Shown: positions 8,986 through 18,461 of the stretch, in pieces
Layout of the letters: every line of letters begins with the position of its first letter
Numbering within the stretch: the stretch's first letter is position 1
NCBI RefSeq assembly: GCF_041449215.1
Contig: NZ_JBGNFV010000001.1
Span: 3,613,001 to 3,677,000 of the forward strand
Direction of reading: 5' to 3'
From: Roseivirga sp. BDSF3-8
GTDB lineage: Bacteria > Bacteroidota > Bacteroidia > Cytophagales > Cyclobacteriaceae
DNA: 64,000 nucleotides
The notes under the pieces: model-generated
Databases searched by the model: none
What the model was told of the DNA's origin: nothing
The model's input: the letters and a program-made list of their open reading frames with translations, nothing else
Translations under genes and position numbers: made by a program

Positions 8986-9498
8986 ATGAAGTTTATTACA
9001 GAGTTTTTATTCAACGAATTCAAAGAAGTAAAACTGTATTTTTTGTCGGCCCTTATTGGTGCGGCAATTAACTCCCTGCAGGGGCATGACATTTTTGGGG
9101 CATGGGAGCCCTACCTCGTACCCCTGCTTGCTCTTTCTCTTACCAAGGCCCTAAGTGCCTATCGCCATCGTGAGCGGGACCTTATCGCGCGTATGCCCGA
9201 AGTTCGCTCCGAACCGGTATTTGTTACCGAAGCGGATGGTCAGATTATGCTGGGAGCCGGTAAAGGATGGAACACCATCACCACGGCCGGCATAGGGTCG
9301 CTGGGCGACCTGTTTGGTGCAGAAGCTACAAACCGTCTGCTGGACGAAATGGTCCTTCGTCAGGAAGGCCAGTCCGAAGACTGTTACTTTAGTCCGGCCA
9401 TGGGTAAGACATACCACGTGCATTATTGCATGGAAGGTGAAAACTGGCTCGTATGGTTATCGGCCGTATCCTCTGAAGAGCTTAAAGTTTCCGCCTGA
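8986..9498 (+). CDS. Membrane-anchored PAS-like domain protein, hypothetical
   Basis: 170 aa. An amphipathic start (MKFITEFLFNEFKEVKL) is followed by two short hydrophobic segments up to residue ~60. Residues ~75-165 read like a PAS fold: PVFVTEADGQIMLGAGKGW, LGDLFGAEATNRLLDEMVLR, then a beta-rich tail (YHVHYCMEGENWLVWLSAV). No output domain is attached. It could be a small-molecule sensor module acting with a partner protein. Not recognised as a named family. Confidence 0.55.
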   Translation: MKFITEFLFNEFKEVKLYFLSALIGAAINSLQGHDIFGAWEPYLVPLLALSLTKALSAYRHRERDLIARMPEVRSEPVFVTEADGQIMLGAGKGWNTITTAGIGSLGDLFGAEATNRLLDEMVLRQEGQSEDCYFSPAMGKTYHVHYCMEGENWLVWLSAVSSEELKVSA

Positions 9499-9546
9499 GG
9501 CCTTCCGTTATTTAAGAGTATACCCTGATGCCATCTTTCGTGGGTT

Positions 9547-11223
9547 TCAGGGTGTGAGTTCCGCCGGAGATCCGTCCATCCTTTGAGAAGAAGTTTCCGG
9601 AGCCTTGCCGGAGGGTGGCATATATAACTCTATGTAGGTGTTCTGGATGGTTCTGGGTGCCAGAAACTCATTTTTAAGTTCGTAGTTTTCCTGCAGGCAT
9701 TCCCGTATTTCATCAGGGTTAAAGTTATTGAGGTAGGGGATGTACTCAAACAAGACTACATCGTATTTGCCCTCTTGTATTTCCTGGCAGTACTCATCTA
9801 TTTGTGGCTGAAAGATAGCCACGTTTTTGTGGTACCACATGGGCTTACCTCTTTCAGGTTCGTAGCCTATAACCGCCGCCAGGGGGGTCAGCTCGCTCAT
9901 ATTCAGGATCCGGAGGTCGCTCCCCTTTTCCTTTACCACGGGTAAGTTTAATAGATAGGCTATTCCTTCTATGGTTTCTTCGGGCATGTATACGCCCTTA
10001 AAGGCTTCGTATTCGGATAGCTTCCAGGCAGAACGATCACGCTTTACTGTGTCTTCAGCTGATGTCATCCAGGTGTTGCGTGATACGACCTTTTCACTTG
10101 TTTCTTCCTGCTGAGGCATGATTTTATTTATTACCCGCTGGGCATACAACCAGTAATCTGCAGACCACCAGAAGACCACCAGTAGGGCGCCCGCTGCCAC
10201 GGCATAGCGGCGATCTATCCATTCTGCTTTCAGCAGCATACTCAACAGATATGCGGCAGCAAAACTGTGAAAGTAAATATTCACATTATGAGGAATGTAG
10301 CTTGTAACCTGCACCAGTAGGGCCTGTACTAATATGCCGAGGGTAACAAGGGTAAAAGTAATCCATACTTTATTTTTGAACAGAGCCACCTGCTCCCTGA
10401 GCCGGAAAATGGAGAATAGGAGAATGGCCATGAGGTAAAATTTGATCCACTGTGACTCCATGAAAATGGCAGTGAGAAAATCCATGGCGTTGATGCGTGA
10501 ATAGTGTGGCTCCTGGCCGTAGTTGAACCAGTATAAGAAACCATCGTCCAGGAAAGGGACGATCATGAGGAGCGCTAATCCGGCAAAACCTGCTCCAAAC
10601 CACAGCAGACTTTTCCAGTTTCTAAAAACCAAGGCATGGTATAGTAGTAGGGTGCCAGCCAGCACGGTAGCGAGTCCGCCGCCGTCCTGTTTGGTAAATA
10701 ATGACAAAAACGTAAAGGCACCGCCCGCAATCAGGGCGGCAGCCCTGGCCCAGCCCGTGGCGCGCAGCAGGCCGTAGCACATAAAGGCCAACCCTATGAG
10801 CTGGTAGATGAAAACGGAGTTATTATACCAGGGCCAGAAATTGATAAATAAATAGGAAAGGCAGAAAATAAGCAGGGCCAGTAAGAGCTGTGGATGAGGT
10901 ACGCCTAAACTTCGCATGAGGCTGCGAAAGCTAAACCCGGTTACGATATTCAGGAAGCTCTGCGCGATGACCAGCGTATACATACTGGGCCCGAAAAGCT
11001 TAAAGAATGCAGCCGGTACCAGCCAGTATGCATAGCCCATAGGCAATCCGAAGTCCTGATAGGGTACCTGCCCTGAATAGAGCCTGTAGGCACCTTCAAA
11101 AGACAGGAAAATATTAATCCGATATGGGAAATTGAAAAATAGGGGTACCAGTGAAAACAGTACAATCATTCCGGCTTCCAGTATAAAAGCTGTTCTGCCG
11201 GAGACAGATTTGTCTAACCACAT
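9547..11223 (-). CDS. Large polytopic membrane protein, GT-C glycosyltransferase-like
   Basis: 558 aa with about 11 hydrophobic helices over residues 15-345, then a soluble C-terminal domain of ~190 residues (from KVVSRNTWMTSAEDTVKRDRS). The first periplasmic loop carries the acidic/aromatic stretch SFEGAYRLYSGQVPYQDFGLP; an acidic residue in the first loop is typical of GT-C enzymes such as PMT/ArnT, which use polyprenyl-phosphate sugars. It is followed upstream on the same strand by another polytopic protein. GT-C assignment is by topology only; no named family recognised. Confidence 0.55.
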   Translation of the reverse strand: MWLDKSVSGRTAFILEAGMIVLFSLVPLFFNFPYRINIFLSFEGAYRLYSGQVPYQDFGLPMGYAYWLVPAAFFKLFGPSMYTLVIAQSFLNIVTGFSFRSLMRSLGVPHPQLLLALLIFCLSYLFINFWPWYNNSVFIYQLIGLAFMCYGLLRATGWARAAALIAGGAFTFLSLFTKQDGGGLATVLAGTLLLYHALVFRNWKSLLWFGAGFAGLALLMIVPFLDDGFLYWFNYGQEPHYSRINAMDFLTAIFMESQWIKFYLMAILLFSIFRLREQVALFKNKVWITFTLVTLGILVQALLVQVTSYIPHNVNIYFHSFAAAYLLSMLLKAEWIDRRYAVAAGALLVVFWWSADYWLYAQRVINKIMPQQEETSEKVVSRNTWMTSAEDTVKRDRSAWKLSEYEAFKGVYMPEETIEGIAYLLNLPVVKEKGSDLRILNMSELTPLAAVIGYEPERGKPMWYHKNVAIFQPQIDEYCQEIQEGKYDVVLFEYIPYLNNFNPDEIRECLQENYELKNEFLAPRTIQNTYIELYMPPSGKAPETSSQRMDGSPAELTP

Positions 11224-11253
11224 GAAAAGATGCGCTTGAGGTGTCTATTTGGT

Positions 11254-12579
11254 TTAGTGAATATACTCTTTTTTTGCACTTTGGCCGGTAAAGAAGTCCG
11301 CCGCCTTGTCTGTATTATTTGCAGAAGGCTTATTATTCAGGACTTTAGCTCCCTTTGATTTTTTCCTTTCTTCTGAGATAATGCTCAGGGCAAGAGGAAC
11401 CCAGGCAGTGAACAGGAAGAAGGTAAACAGCCCTGCTATGAGCCACAACTCTACGGGAACGGCATAGCGCGTATAGCTTAGCATATGTCCGTATCTATCC
11501 AGGATAAAATAGCCCAGGCTTCCTGTGAGCAGGGCCAGTATGGCCACTACACCTTTATAGAGAGGCTGAGTAATCTGGTTGCCGATATATGATTTGTAGC
11601 GCTCCAGGTAAACCAGGTTTGTTACCACTATCCAGGGAAAGGCAAGCTGTAATAGCCTGATCTCATTGAAAATGCCACCTACAAAGGTGGTGAAAAATAT
11701 CAGTCCTACTGCCCAGGGACCTGAAGAAAGTATGATCCTTCGGCCTTCTGTAGAGGGGGTAAGCGACTTGCGCGATACCATGCTGAAAAGAAACAATACC
11801 CACATGGCATGAAACGTGATGAAAAAGAAGGCCGGTATCTGCAGGTAGTTTTCAATATTGTACATGAGGCCCTCCGTCATATCGTAGCGTTCATAGCCGA
11901 GAAGAATACGAAAGCCTACCCATGCCGCAAAAGGAATGATTGCCATGAGCATCCGCTTGAATACGGAGTGGCTGCGGGTAAAGAAAAGCATTACAAAGGG
12001 TAGTATGAGGAGGGTTTCCCGGCACATTATAGCTACTACACAGGTAAGCATAAAGGGCAGGGTGCGGTTCTTTATCAAAAATACGAGCCCCAGACAGAGT
12101 AGGGTATAAGCCAGGAAATCTTCACGGGTATGTACAGGCGGGGTATAGCCCATAGCTACTGCCGGGCAAATAAGAAACAGCGAAATGCCTATAAGACTTA
12201 GCTTACGCGAAAACCTGAGGGTGTGCATGAGCCAGTAAAAGCTTAGGCAGGCTGTAATAAAAAAGAAGTAACTCCATGCGATAAATGTACCGAAGAAGAG
12301 AGTGTTGCTATTACCGCCCAGCAATTCATATGTGCCCTGAACGATCCATGCAAATAAAATCCGATACTTGAATGGTGCCAGATCTGTAATGTTGTACTCA
12401 TCAAGAAGGTGCGGCTCGGTCATGATCTGTGCTCCCATAAGCTCCATGTCAAACATGTAACCTCCGGTAAGCGTGTTCGCCAGCACAAATACGATAGTGG
12501 CTGCCAGCAATATGGCAAAAAAGGTCTTCCTACTCATTAATTCCTGATCACATTTCTCTTCCCAACAATCCGTTTTCAC
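11254..12579 (-). CDS. Polytopic membrane protein, hypothetical
   Basis: 441 aa with about 10-11 predicted helices. The first loop contains GGYMFDMELMGAQIMTEPHLL and the third region CPAVAMGYTPPVHTREDFLAYTL; the C-terminal ~40 residues are hydrophilic and charged (SEERKKSKGAKVL...). An internal start at residue 16 (MSRKTFFAILLAA) gives a more natural N-terminus. It precedes the GT-C-like gene by ~30 bases on the same strand, so the two are probably co-transcribed and may act together on a polyprenyl-linked sugar. Family not recognised. Confidence 0.5.
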   Translation of the reverse strand: MKTDCWEEKCDQELMSRKTFFAILLAATIVFVLANTLTGGYMFDMELMGAQIMTEPHLLDEYNITDLAPFKYRILFAWIVQGTYELLGGNSNTLFFGTFIAWSYFFFITACLSFYWLMHTLRFSRKLSLIGISLFLICPAVAMGYTPPVHTREDFLAYTLLCLGLVFLIKNRTLPFMLTCVVAIMCRETLLILPFVMLFFTRSHSVFKRMLMAIIPFAAWVGFRILLGYERYDMTEGLMYNIENYLQIPAFFFITFHAMWVLFLFSMVSRKSLTPSTEGRRIILSSGPWAVGLIFFTTFVGGIFNEIRLLQLAFPWIVVTNLVYLERYKSYIGNQITQPLYKGVVAILALLTGSLGYFILDRYGHMLSYTRYAVPVELWLIAGLFTFFLFTAWVPLALSIISEERKKSKGAKVLNNKPSANNTDKAADFFTGQSAKKEYIH

Positions 12580-12911
12580 TCAAATGGTTTCAAAACCCAA
12601 TAAGCCCACCGGATAGTTAAATAGATGCAACATTTCCGGCGATATTTAGTAATTATATGTAAGCTTTGGTTAGGGTTTTTACTTAAAATAAGGCTCTAAT
12701 CCCTCTGATAGCTGGTCTACTTTCTGTTTATTAATGTATAAAATATTGTTTTTCAATAATTTATTGAATTTTTTGCAATAAGTAACCCATGAGTATGAAA
12801 AAGTAAAGATGTATGTTGTGCCATGTACTAAAAAATGGTTAAATGTTGTTGCTTTTTCTTTATAAAATATAATCAAATCCTATTGATAGTACAACTACAA
12901 TAATTTTTAAA
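12580..12911. other. A/T-rich intergenic region
   Basis: 332 bases between divergent genes. It is clearly A/T-rich, with stretches such as aataatttattgaatttttt. It should contain the promoters for the minus-strand membrane-protein pair and the plus-strand secreted esterase. No gene or clear repeat seen. Confidence 0.4.
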
Positions 12912-15233
12912 ATGTTGAGAAAGGCCATACTTTTTTTATCGATTTCATTTCTGATAAGCCTTTCAGGTTATTGTCAGAACCCTTCGTTTTGGGATGGGAA
13001 TAATCCTAATGAGGGTTTTTCGCTAACCGCACCTGATGGAACAAGGTATTTGCGATATTCCCCCCCTGCCTACAATGGTTCAGAACCCTATGGGTTATTA
13101 ATATACCTTCATGGGGGGCAGGCAATTAGGAGTGCTTTTAATGATGGTAGTGAAGAGCCTTACTATGCTGCTTTCTATGGCCCTCCAAAGGTGATAGAAT
13201 CAGGAAGGTGGGATAATTCAAGAAAGCTTATTGTAGTGGCACCAAAACTACCCAGAGATACCTCAGTGCCAGATGTGAATGATCAGGAATGGCAGCTCAG
13301 TCGTATCAGGTCAGTAATTGATGATGTGAAAGCCAGCCTCAATATTGATAATGATAAGGTGTATATCACCGGAATCAGCGTAGGAGGTAAGGCAGTATAT
13401 GATATGCTGGAGGCTTATCCAAATGAATTTGCCGCGGCTTTTCCTTTTAGTGCAAACGCTCCCCTGGGCAATGTGTGCAGCTATAAAGATGTACCCATAT
13501 GGGGCTTTCATGGTAATGAAGACGGCCTGGTGCTATATAATGATTCGCGTGATGGCGTGAGATACGGTACCAAAGTAGTAATTGACGCCATAAATGCCTG
13601 CAGCCCTGCTCCGGCGATACCTGCCCGTTATACAGAGTTTGACATGTACGATCACTATGGCTGGCAACAAACCTACGAAGAGACCAACGGGTACGATATC
13701 TATAGTTACATGTTGGCGATGGAGAGGAATAACCCTGCTAATATTGCCCCCTTTGTGACCGCTGTAGGGGCTGATATGAGTATAGAGGAGCGTGATGGCA
13801 CGTTTACCTTGCTGGGACGTGCCTATGATGCCGATGGTACGATTTCCTCGCTGCAGTGGACCAGCGAGCTCAGCAGCAGCCCTGAGATAGATATATGCAA
13901 TGCTAATTCAGAGACCCTGCTGCTCGATAACCTGGAAGAAGGGTTTTACACTTTTCGCCTGACGGCTACCGATAATGATGGAGCTACCAGCTTCGACGAT
14001 TTCAATCTGCAAGTGGTGGCTGCCGGCAGCTATCCTTCCGAGGTATCTGCTCTGCGCCTGGTTACAGTAGGTAACCCTTCCAATATCCTGCAAACCCTGG
14101 AGCAGGACGCGGTGGTCAATCTGGATGATTACGATCTCTCCTCGGTAAGACTCGACATTAACGGAGAGGCCACAGCGAATAATGTTCGCTACGGTTGGGA
14201 TTATAATCGCTTTTACGAACAGTATTTCAATCCCAGGACTATGAAGCAAAGCCGGGTGCCAAACTTACCTGAGCTTACCTTGGGGACACACTATATTTAT
14301 GCCGCCACCTTTGCCAATAGGAATAATGTAATCCCCCGCGATACCTGGTTGCAGTACAGAATTCATGTGGTAAACGAGCCGAATATGACTTTGCCTACGC
14401 CGCCTGATTTTACTGCTACACCACTTAGTTCGGGTACCCAGATAGAGATTTCCTGGTCTACCGCAGGCAATGAAACCAACAGGTTTGAAATACAGCGGTC
14501 AGGTTGTTCTTCACAGGGATTCACAACAGTCTCCACCACCTCTATAGGACAGAATAACTATGTGGACGGTGGACTTTCTACCAATGAGACTTATCGCTAC
14601 AGGATCCGGGCAATAGATGCATCGCAGTTCAGTGCTTATGCGCCTCAGTTATTAGTCACTACCACAGAAGAGCCACTGCCCGTTTCGCTTATGTACTTTA
14701 ATGCTAACGCCACACGGCAGCATGTGGAACTCAACTGGGCCACGGCCAAAGAAGAAAACCATGCATTCTTTGAGGTGCAGCGTTCGGACAATGCGACTGA
14801 GTGGGCGTCAATCTATACAGAGTCAGGCCGGGGAGATTATGAAGGTATTCGCCGGTATGCGTTCACCGATCGTAGTCCGGGTCAGGGTATTGTATACTAT
14901 CGTCTTAAGCAAGAGGACCATGACGGCACCACTACTTACTCTAAGCTGGCAAGAGTGGATATGAGTGGTTTACAGCCTGCGGTTAGCTTTTTCCCCAACC
15001 CATTGAATTCGGGTGAAATATTGCGGGCCGATGTTACCGGACTCAGGAATGATGAGGAAGTGATCATGACCTTACACGATAGCAGGGGCACACAGATTTT
15101 TTATAAAACTCTTTCGGTTGCGCGGTTGCGCGAATTTACTGAGTGGCAGCCCGGTACACTCAAACCAGGTATCTATATGCTGCAAACGAACACTCCTGCA
15201 GGCAACTTTAATCAGCGAATGATCGTGAGGTAA
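12912..15233 (+). CDS. Secreted esterase/peptidase-like hydrolase with T9SS sorting domain
   Basis: 773 aa. Signal peptide MLRKAILFLSISFLISLSGYCQ. Residues ~40-280 form an alpha/beta hydrolase of the PHB-depolymerase/feruloyl-esterase type: oxyanion LLIYLHGGQ, nucleophile elbow GISVGG, acid GNEDG, and His in YDHYGWQ. PKD-like (~285-365) and beta-rich modules follow, with an FN3-like module near residues 495-590, then a spacer beginning PLPVSLMYFNANA that is characteristic of T9SS cargo, and a C-terminal sorting domain (VSFFPNPLNSGE ... KPGIYMLQTN ... QRMIVR). The T9SS would export and anchor it. Substrate is probably an ester-linked polymer; not proven. Confidence 0.85.
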   Translation: MLRKAILFLSISFLISLSGYCQNPSFWDGNNPNEGFSLTAPDGTRYLRYSPPAYNGSEPYGLLIYLHGGQAIRSAFNDGSEEPYYAAFYGPPKVIESGRWDNSRKLIVVAPKLPRDTSVPDVNDQEWQLSRIRSVIDDVKASLNIDNDKVYITGISVGGKAVYDMLEAYPNEFAAAFPFSANAPLGNVCSYKDVPIWGFHGNEDGLVLYNDSRDGVRYGTKVVIDAINACSPAPAIPARYTEFDMYDHYGWQQTYEETNGYDIYSYMLAMERNNPANIAPFVTAVGADMSIEERDGTFTLLGRAYDADGTISSLQWTSELSSSPEIDICNANSETLLLDNLEEGFYTFRLTATDNDGATSFDDFNLQVVAAGSYPSEVSALRLVTVGNPSNILQTLEQDAVVNLDDYDLSSVRLDINGEATANNVRYGWDYNRFYEQYFNPRTMKQSRVPNLPELTLGTHYIYAATFANRNNVIPRDTWLQYRIHVVNEPNMTLPTPPDFTATPLSSGTQIEISWSTAGNETNRFEIQRSGCSSQGFTTVSTTSIGQNNYVDGGLSTNETYRYRIRAIDASQFSAYAPQLLVTTTEEPLPVSLMYFNANATRQHVELNWATAKEENHAFFEVQRSDNATEWASIYTESGRGDYEGIRRYAFTDRSPGQGIVYYRLKQEDHDGTTTYSKLARVDMSGLQPAVSFFPNPLNSGEILRADVTGLRNDEEVIMTLHDSRGTQIFYKTLSVARLREFTEWQPGTLKPGIYMLQTNTPAGNFNQRMIVR

Positions 15234-15264
15234 TATTATTCGCAGAAATTTCGTGGATACTGAT

Positions 15265-15303
15265 AAGGTGAGCGGTCGCACCGTTCACCTTTTATTTTTT
15301 TCT
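15265..15303 (+). terminator. Intrinsic terminator after the T9SS esterase
   Basis: A 12-bp stem (aaggtgagcggt / accgttcacctt, one G-U type mismatch) with a 3-base loop is followed by a T-rich tail. It lies 31 bases after the stop codon. Confidence 0.8.
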
Positions 15304-15494
15304 CTTTAAAACGGACAATAAAATCAGTCTGACAGGTTACTTTTTCTGATTTTTGTTATAAAAATACGTTTTAAAGTAATGTTTAACTGCCTTGCGGATG
15401 GGCACGGAATATGATTACGTGGCTAAAAATTCCGCGTAATATTCCATATAATTGTGATATGTTAAATACCGTTGAGGCTGAAAAGGGATCGTTG

Positions 15495-16382
15495 ATGTCG
15501 CAAACAGCTACCTTACTCCGGCTCATCAGGGTGAAACATTGGGTTAAAAATACCTTTTTGTTCATTCCTGCATTTTTTGCCGGTACCTTGTTCAGAGCGG
15601 AGGGACTTCTCCAGCTCATAGCAGGATTTTTTGCATTTAGTTTCATTGCCAGTGCCGTTTATATCATGAATGACTACCGTGATATAGAGAGTGACCGGCA
15701 GCATCCGGTCAAGAGTAAAAGACCCCTGGCATCCGGGGCTGTCTCGCCCAGGGCGGGGCTTAGCTATATGAGCATCTTATTAGTAACTGGTCTGGCTATA
15801 GGCCTCATCCTTTCCCCTTATTTTCTGGCTTTCCTTGGGGTTTATTTTGTAATGAATATTGCCTATTCCATGGGCCTTAAGAATATCAGCATACTTGATA
15901 TTTTTATCATTGCCCTGGGGTTTTTGCTGCGTACCGTTTCGGGCGGTATACTGGCCGAGGTGCCTATCAGCCAGTGGCTTATTATCATGGTTTTTCTGCT
16001 GGCCGTATTTCTTGGGCTGGCTAAGCGCCGCGACGACCTGGTACTGGCAGAGCAGGAAGGGAAAGTACTGCGTAAAGCGAGCGAGAAATACAACCTTGTT
16101 TACGTGAATAACTGCCTCACCATGCTGGCGGCCGTGATCGTAGTGGCCTACCTGATGTACTGTCTTAGCGATGAGGTCATCCAGCGTTTTGAATCACCTT
16201 ACCTTTTTTACACCAGTGTGTTCGTTATCGCCGGGATGATGCGTTACCTGCAGATAACCCTGGTGGAACAAAACAGCGGTTCCCCTACAAAAGTATTGTA
16301 CAAGGATGCTTTTATCCGGATTACCCTGTTATTGTGGATCCTCGCCTTCATGGTACTTATCTACGCCAATAAATTGTTCTGA
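15495..16382 (+). CDS. UbiA-family prenyltransferase, decaprenyl-phosphate phosphoribosyltransferase-like
   Basis: 295 aa from this start (ATG at 15495, MSQTATLLRLIRVKHWVKN); an in-frame ATG at 15411 would add 28 residues that do not look like family sequence. About 8-9 membrane helices. The prenyl-diphosphate/Mg motif is MNDYRDIESDRQHPVKSKRP (NDxxDxxxD) and the second loop is LLRTVSGGI. RVKHWVKN at the N-terminus is typical of the 5-phosphoribosyl-1-diphosphate:polyprenyl-phosphate branch (mycobacterial Rv3806c-like). It would attach ribose-5-phosphate to a polyprenyl phosphate at the membrane. It is immediately followed by DprE1-like and DprE2-like genes, which strengthens this reading. Confidence 0.82.
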   Translation: MSQTATLLRLIRVKHWVKNTFLFIPAFFAGTLFRAEGLLQLIAGFFAFSFIASAVYIMNDYRDIESDRQHPVKSKRPLASGAVSPRAGLSYMSILLVTGLAIGLILSPYFLAFLGVYFVMNIAYSMGLKNISILDIFIIALGFLLRTVSGGILAEVPISQWLIIMVFLLAVFLGLAKRRDDLVLAEQEGKVLRKASEKYNLVYVNNCLTMLAAVIVVAYLMYCLSDEVIQRFESPYLFYTSVFVIAGMMRYLQITLVEQNSGSPTKVLYKDAFIRITLLLWILAFMVLIYANKLF

Positions 16383-16383
16383 T

Positions 16384-17724
16384 ATGTCATTACAGGAAGT
16401 TTCGAACTGGGGCAATTACCCTAAAATGGAGGCTGAGGTAAAGACCTTTTCAGAGGTAAGCGAAGCCGAAGCCTACCTCTCCGGTACAAAGGTCCCGGTG
16501 ATACCGCGTGGTAATGGCCGCTGCTATGGCGATGCTTCGCTGGAAGAGCACATACTGAGCACTCTGCGATATGATAAGTTGCTGGAGTTTGACAGGGAGC
16601 AAGGCATACTTGAATGCCAGTCCGGGATTACCCTGGACCAGGTGCTGGAAGTAGTGGTGCCATCAGGTTGGTTTGTGCCGGTTACGCCCGGCACTAAGTT
16701 CATAACGGTGGGGGGTGCCATAGCCTCAGATGTACATGGTAAGAATCACCATGCCGAAGGCTGCTTTGCAGATCACGTGCTGGAGATGGATGTACTTACC
16801 GGTACCGGAGAGCTCATTACATGTGGTCCGTCTTTTCAGCAGGAGCTTTTCGAAGCCACCCGTGGAGGGATGGGACTTACCGGTCTGATCACGCGTGTGC
16901 ACTTTAAACTTAAGCCTGTACGCAGCAGCTACATATACCAGAAGCAGATAAAGGCACGTAACCTGGATGAGGCCTTTGACCTGTTCCAGGAATATAAAGA
17001 TTATACCTACTCCGTATCATGGATAGACTGCTTTCAAACAGGAAAAGACCTGGGCAGAAGCATCCTGATGGTAGGCGAGCATGCCGAATTGGAGGAGTTG
17101 AGCGCTTCCCAAAAACGTGATCCGCTCAAGGTGCATGATAAGCGGTTGCTAACCATGCCGGTCTACCTGCCGGGTATGGCGCTAAATCCCCTTTCCATCC
17201 GTTCATTTAATTTCCTGTACTACCTTAAGAACACGAAAAAGCTGCAGGAAGGCACGGTAGATTATAATGGGTTCTTCTATCCACTGGATGCCATACTGGA
17301 GTGGAATAAGATGTATGGCCGTAAAGGGTTTGTGCAGTACCAGTTTGTACTGCCTATGGAAACCAGCCGCAAGGGGCTGGAAGACATCCTTAACCGTATC
17401 AATGCGAAGGGGCTTGGCTCATTTCTGGCCGTACTGAAGTTATTTGGTAAACAAGATAACCTCATCTCCTTTCCTATGGAGGGCTACACCCTTGCACTGG
17501 ATTTTCCCGTACGCGATGGTCTTTTTCCCTTTTTGGACGAACTGGATAAGGTGGTGCATGACCTGGGAGGGCGTCTTTACCTTTCCAAAGATGCACGTAT
17601 GAGTAAGGAAGCCTTTCTGCAGGGGTATCCGCGGGCTGAGGAGTTTATCCGGCTGGTAAAAAAATATAATCCGCAGAATACATATAATAGCATTCAAGCG
17701 AAACGACTCGGAATAACCACATGA
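16384..17724 (+). CDS. FAD-binding oxidase, DprE1-like (decaprenylphosphoryl-ribose 2'-oxidase)
   Basis: 446 aa from ATG 16384, 1 base after the UbiA stop; an upstream in-frame ATG inside the UbiA gene is rejected. It has the VAO-type FAD-binding domain: IPRGNGRCYGDASLEE, TPGTKFITVGGAIASDVHGKNHHAEGCF (the GAIA.D.HGKNHH block is diagnostic of DprE1-like proteins) and GGMGLTGLITRVHF, then an ALO-type C-terminal domain. The mycobacterial enzyme oxidises polyprenyl-phosphoryl-ribose at C2'. The ATGA overlap with the following SDR gene matches the DprE1-DprE2 pairing. Confidence 0.85.
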   Translation: MSLQEVSNWGNYPKMEAEVKTFSEVSEAEAYLSGTKVPVIPRGNGRCYGDASLEEHILSTLRYDKLLEFDREQGILECQSGITLDQVLEVVVPSGWFVPVTPGTKFITVGGAIASDVHGKNHHAEGCFADHVLEMDVLTGTGELITCGPSFQQELFEATRGGMGLTGLITRVHFKLKPVRSSYIYQKQIKARNLDEAFDLFQEYKDYTYSVSWIDCFQTGKDLGRSILMVGEHAELEELSASQKRDPLKVHDKRLLTMPVYLPGMALNPLSIRSFNFLYYLKNTKKLQEGTVDYNGFFYPLDAILEWNKMYGRKGFVQYQFVLPMETSRKGLEDILNRINAKGLGSFLAVLKLFGKQDNLISFPMEGYTLALDFPVRDGLFPFLDELDKVVHDLGGRLYLSKDARMSKEAFLQGYPRAEEFIRLVKKYNPQNTYNSIQAKRLGITT

Positions 17725-18461
17725 GTAAAGTACTGATACTGGGCGCTACGTCCGACATGGCAGTTGCCATTGCCAAAAAGTTCGCATCCGAAGGGTACAG
17801 CCTCATATTGGCGGCCCGCAGCCTCACGAAGCTGGAGCCTCTTCAGAAGGATATGGCCATCCGCTTTCCCGACGTGGGGGTAGAGTCTTTGGCCTTTGAT
17901 GCCCTCGACTTTGCGTCACACCAGCCTTTTGTGGATCAACTGGTACAGGGAGGACTTCCGGAGGTTTCAGTGTGTGTTTTCGGATACCTGGGAGACCAGG
18001 AAAAGGCCCAGCAGGACTGGAACGAGGCGATGCAGATCATCGGCACTAACTACACGGGGGCCGCTTCTGTGATGGATCGTCTGGCAGAGGCCTATGAAAA
18101 AAAGGGCAGTGGATGCCTTATTGGTATTTCATCCGTGGCGGGCGAAAGAGGCCGGCAGAGCAATTACTTTTACGGTAGTGCCAAAGCGGCCTTCAGTGCC
18201 TACCTGTCAGGCCTTCGTAATCGCATGGCCAAAAAGAATGTACATGTAGTGACGGTGAAGCCCGGCTTTGTGAATACAAAGATGATCGAGGGCATGGATA
18301 CCCCTAAGCCGCTCACGGCTCAGCCTGAGGAAGTAGCCAAGACGGTTTACAGCGCCTATAAAAAGGAGAAGAACATCGTTTACACCAAATCTGTATGGCG
18401 CCCGCTCATGTATGCTATCAAGAGTATACCGGAGAGTATGTTCAAAAAGCTTAAGCTGTGA
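17721..18461 (+). CDS. Short-chain dehydrogenase, DprE2-like
   Basis: 246 aa classical SDR. Cofactor motif ILGATSDMAVAIAKKFASEGY, NYTGAASVMDRL, catalytic Ser in GISSVAGERGRQSN and the YxxxK pair in YFYGSAKAAF. Mycobacterial DprE2 reduces the keto intermediate made by DprE1 to the arabinose epimer, using NADH. The start overlaps the oxidase stop (ATGA), and the stop overlaps the GTG start of the HAD gene, so translation is coupled. Confidence 0.83.
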   Translation: MSKVLILGATSDMAVAIAKKFASEGYSLILAARSLTKLEPLQKDMAIRFPDVGVESLAFDALDFASHQPFVDQLVQGGLPEVSVCVFGYLGDQEKAQQDWNEAMQIIGTNYTGAASVMDRLAEAYEKKGSGCLIGISSVAGERGRQSNYFYGSAKAAFSAYLSGLRNRMAKKNVHVVTVKPGFVNTKMIEGMDTPKPLTAQPEEVAKTVYSAYKKEKNIVYTKSVWRPLMYAIKSIPESMFKKLKL

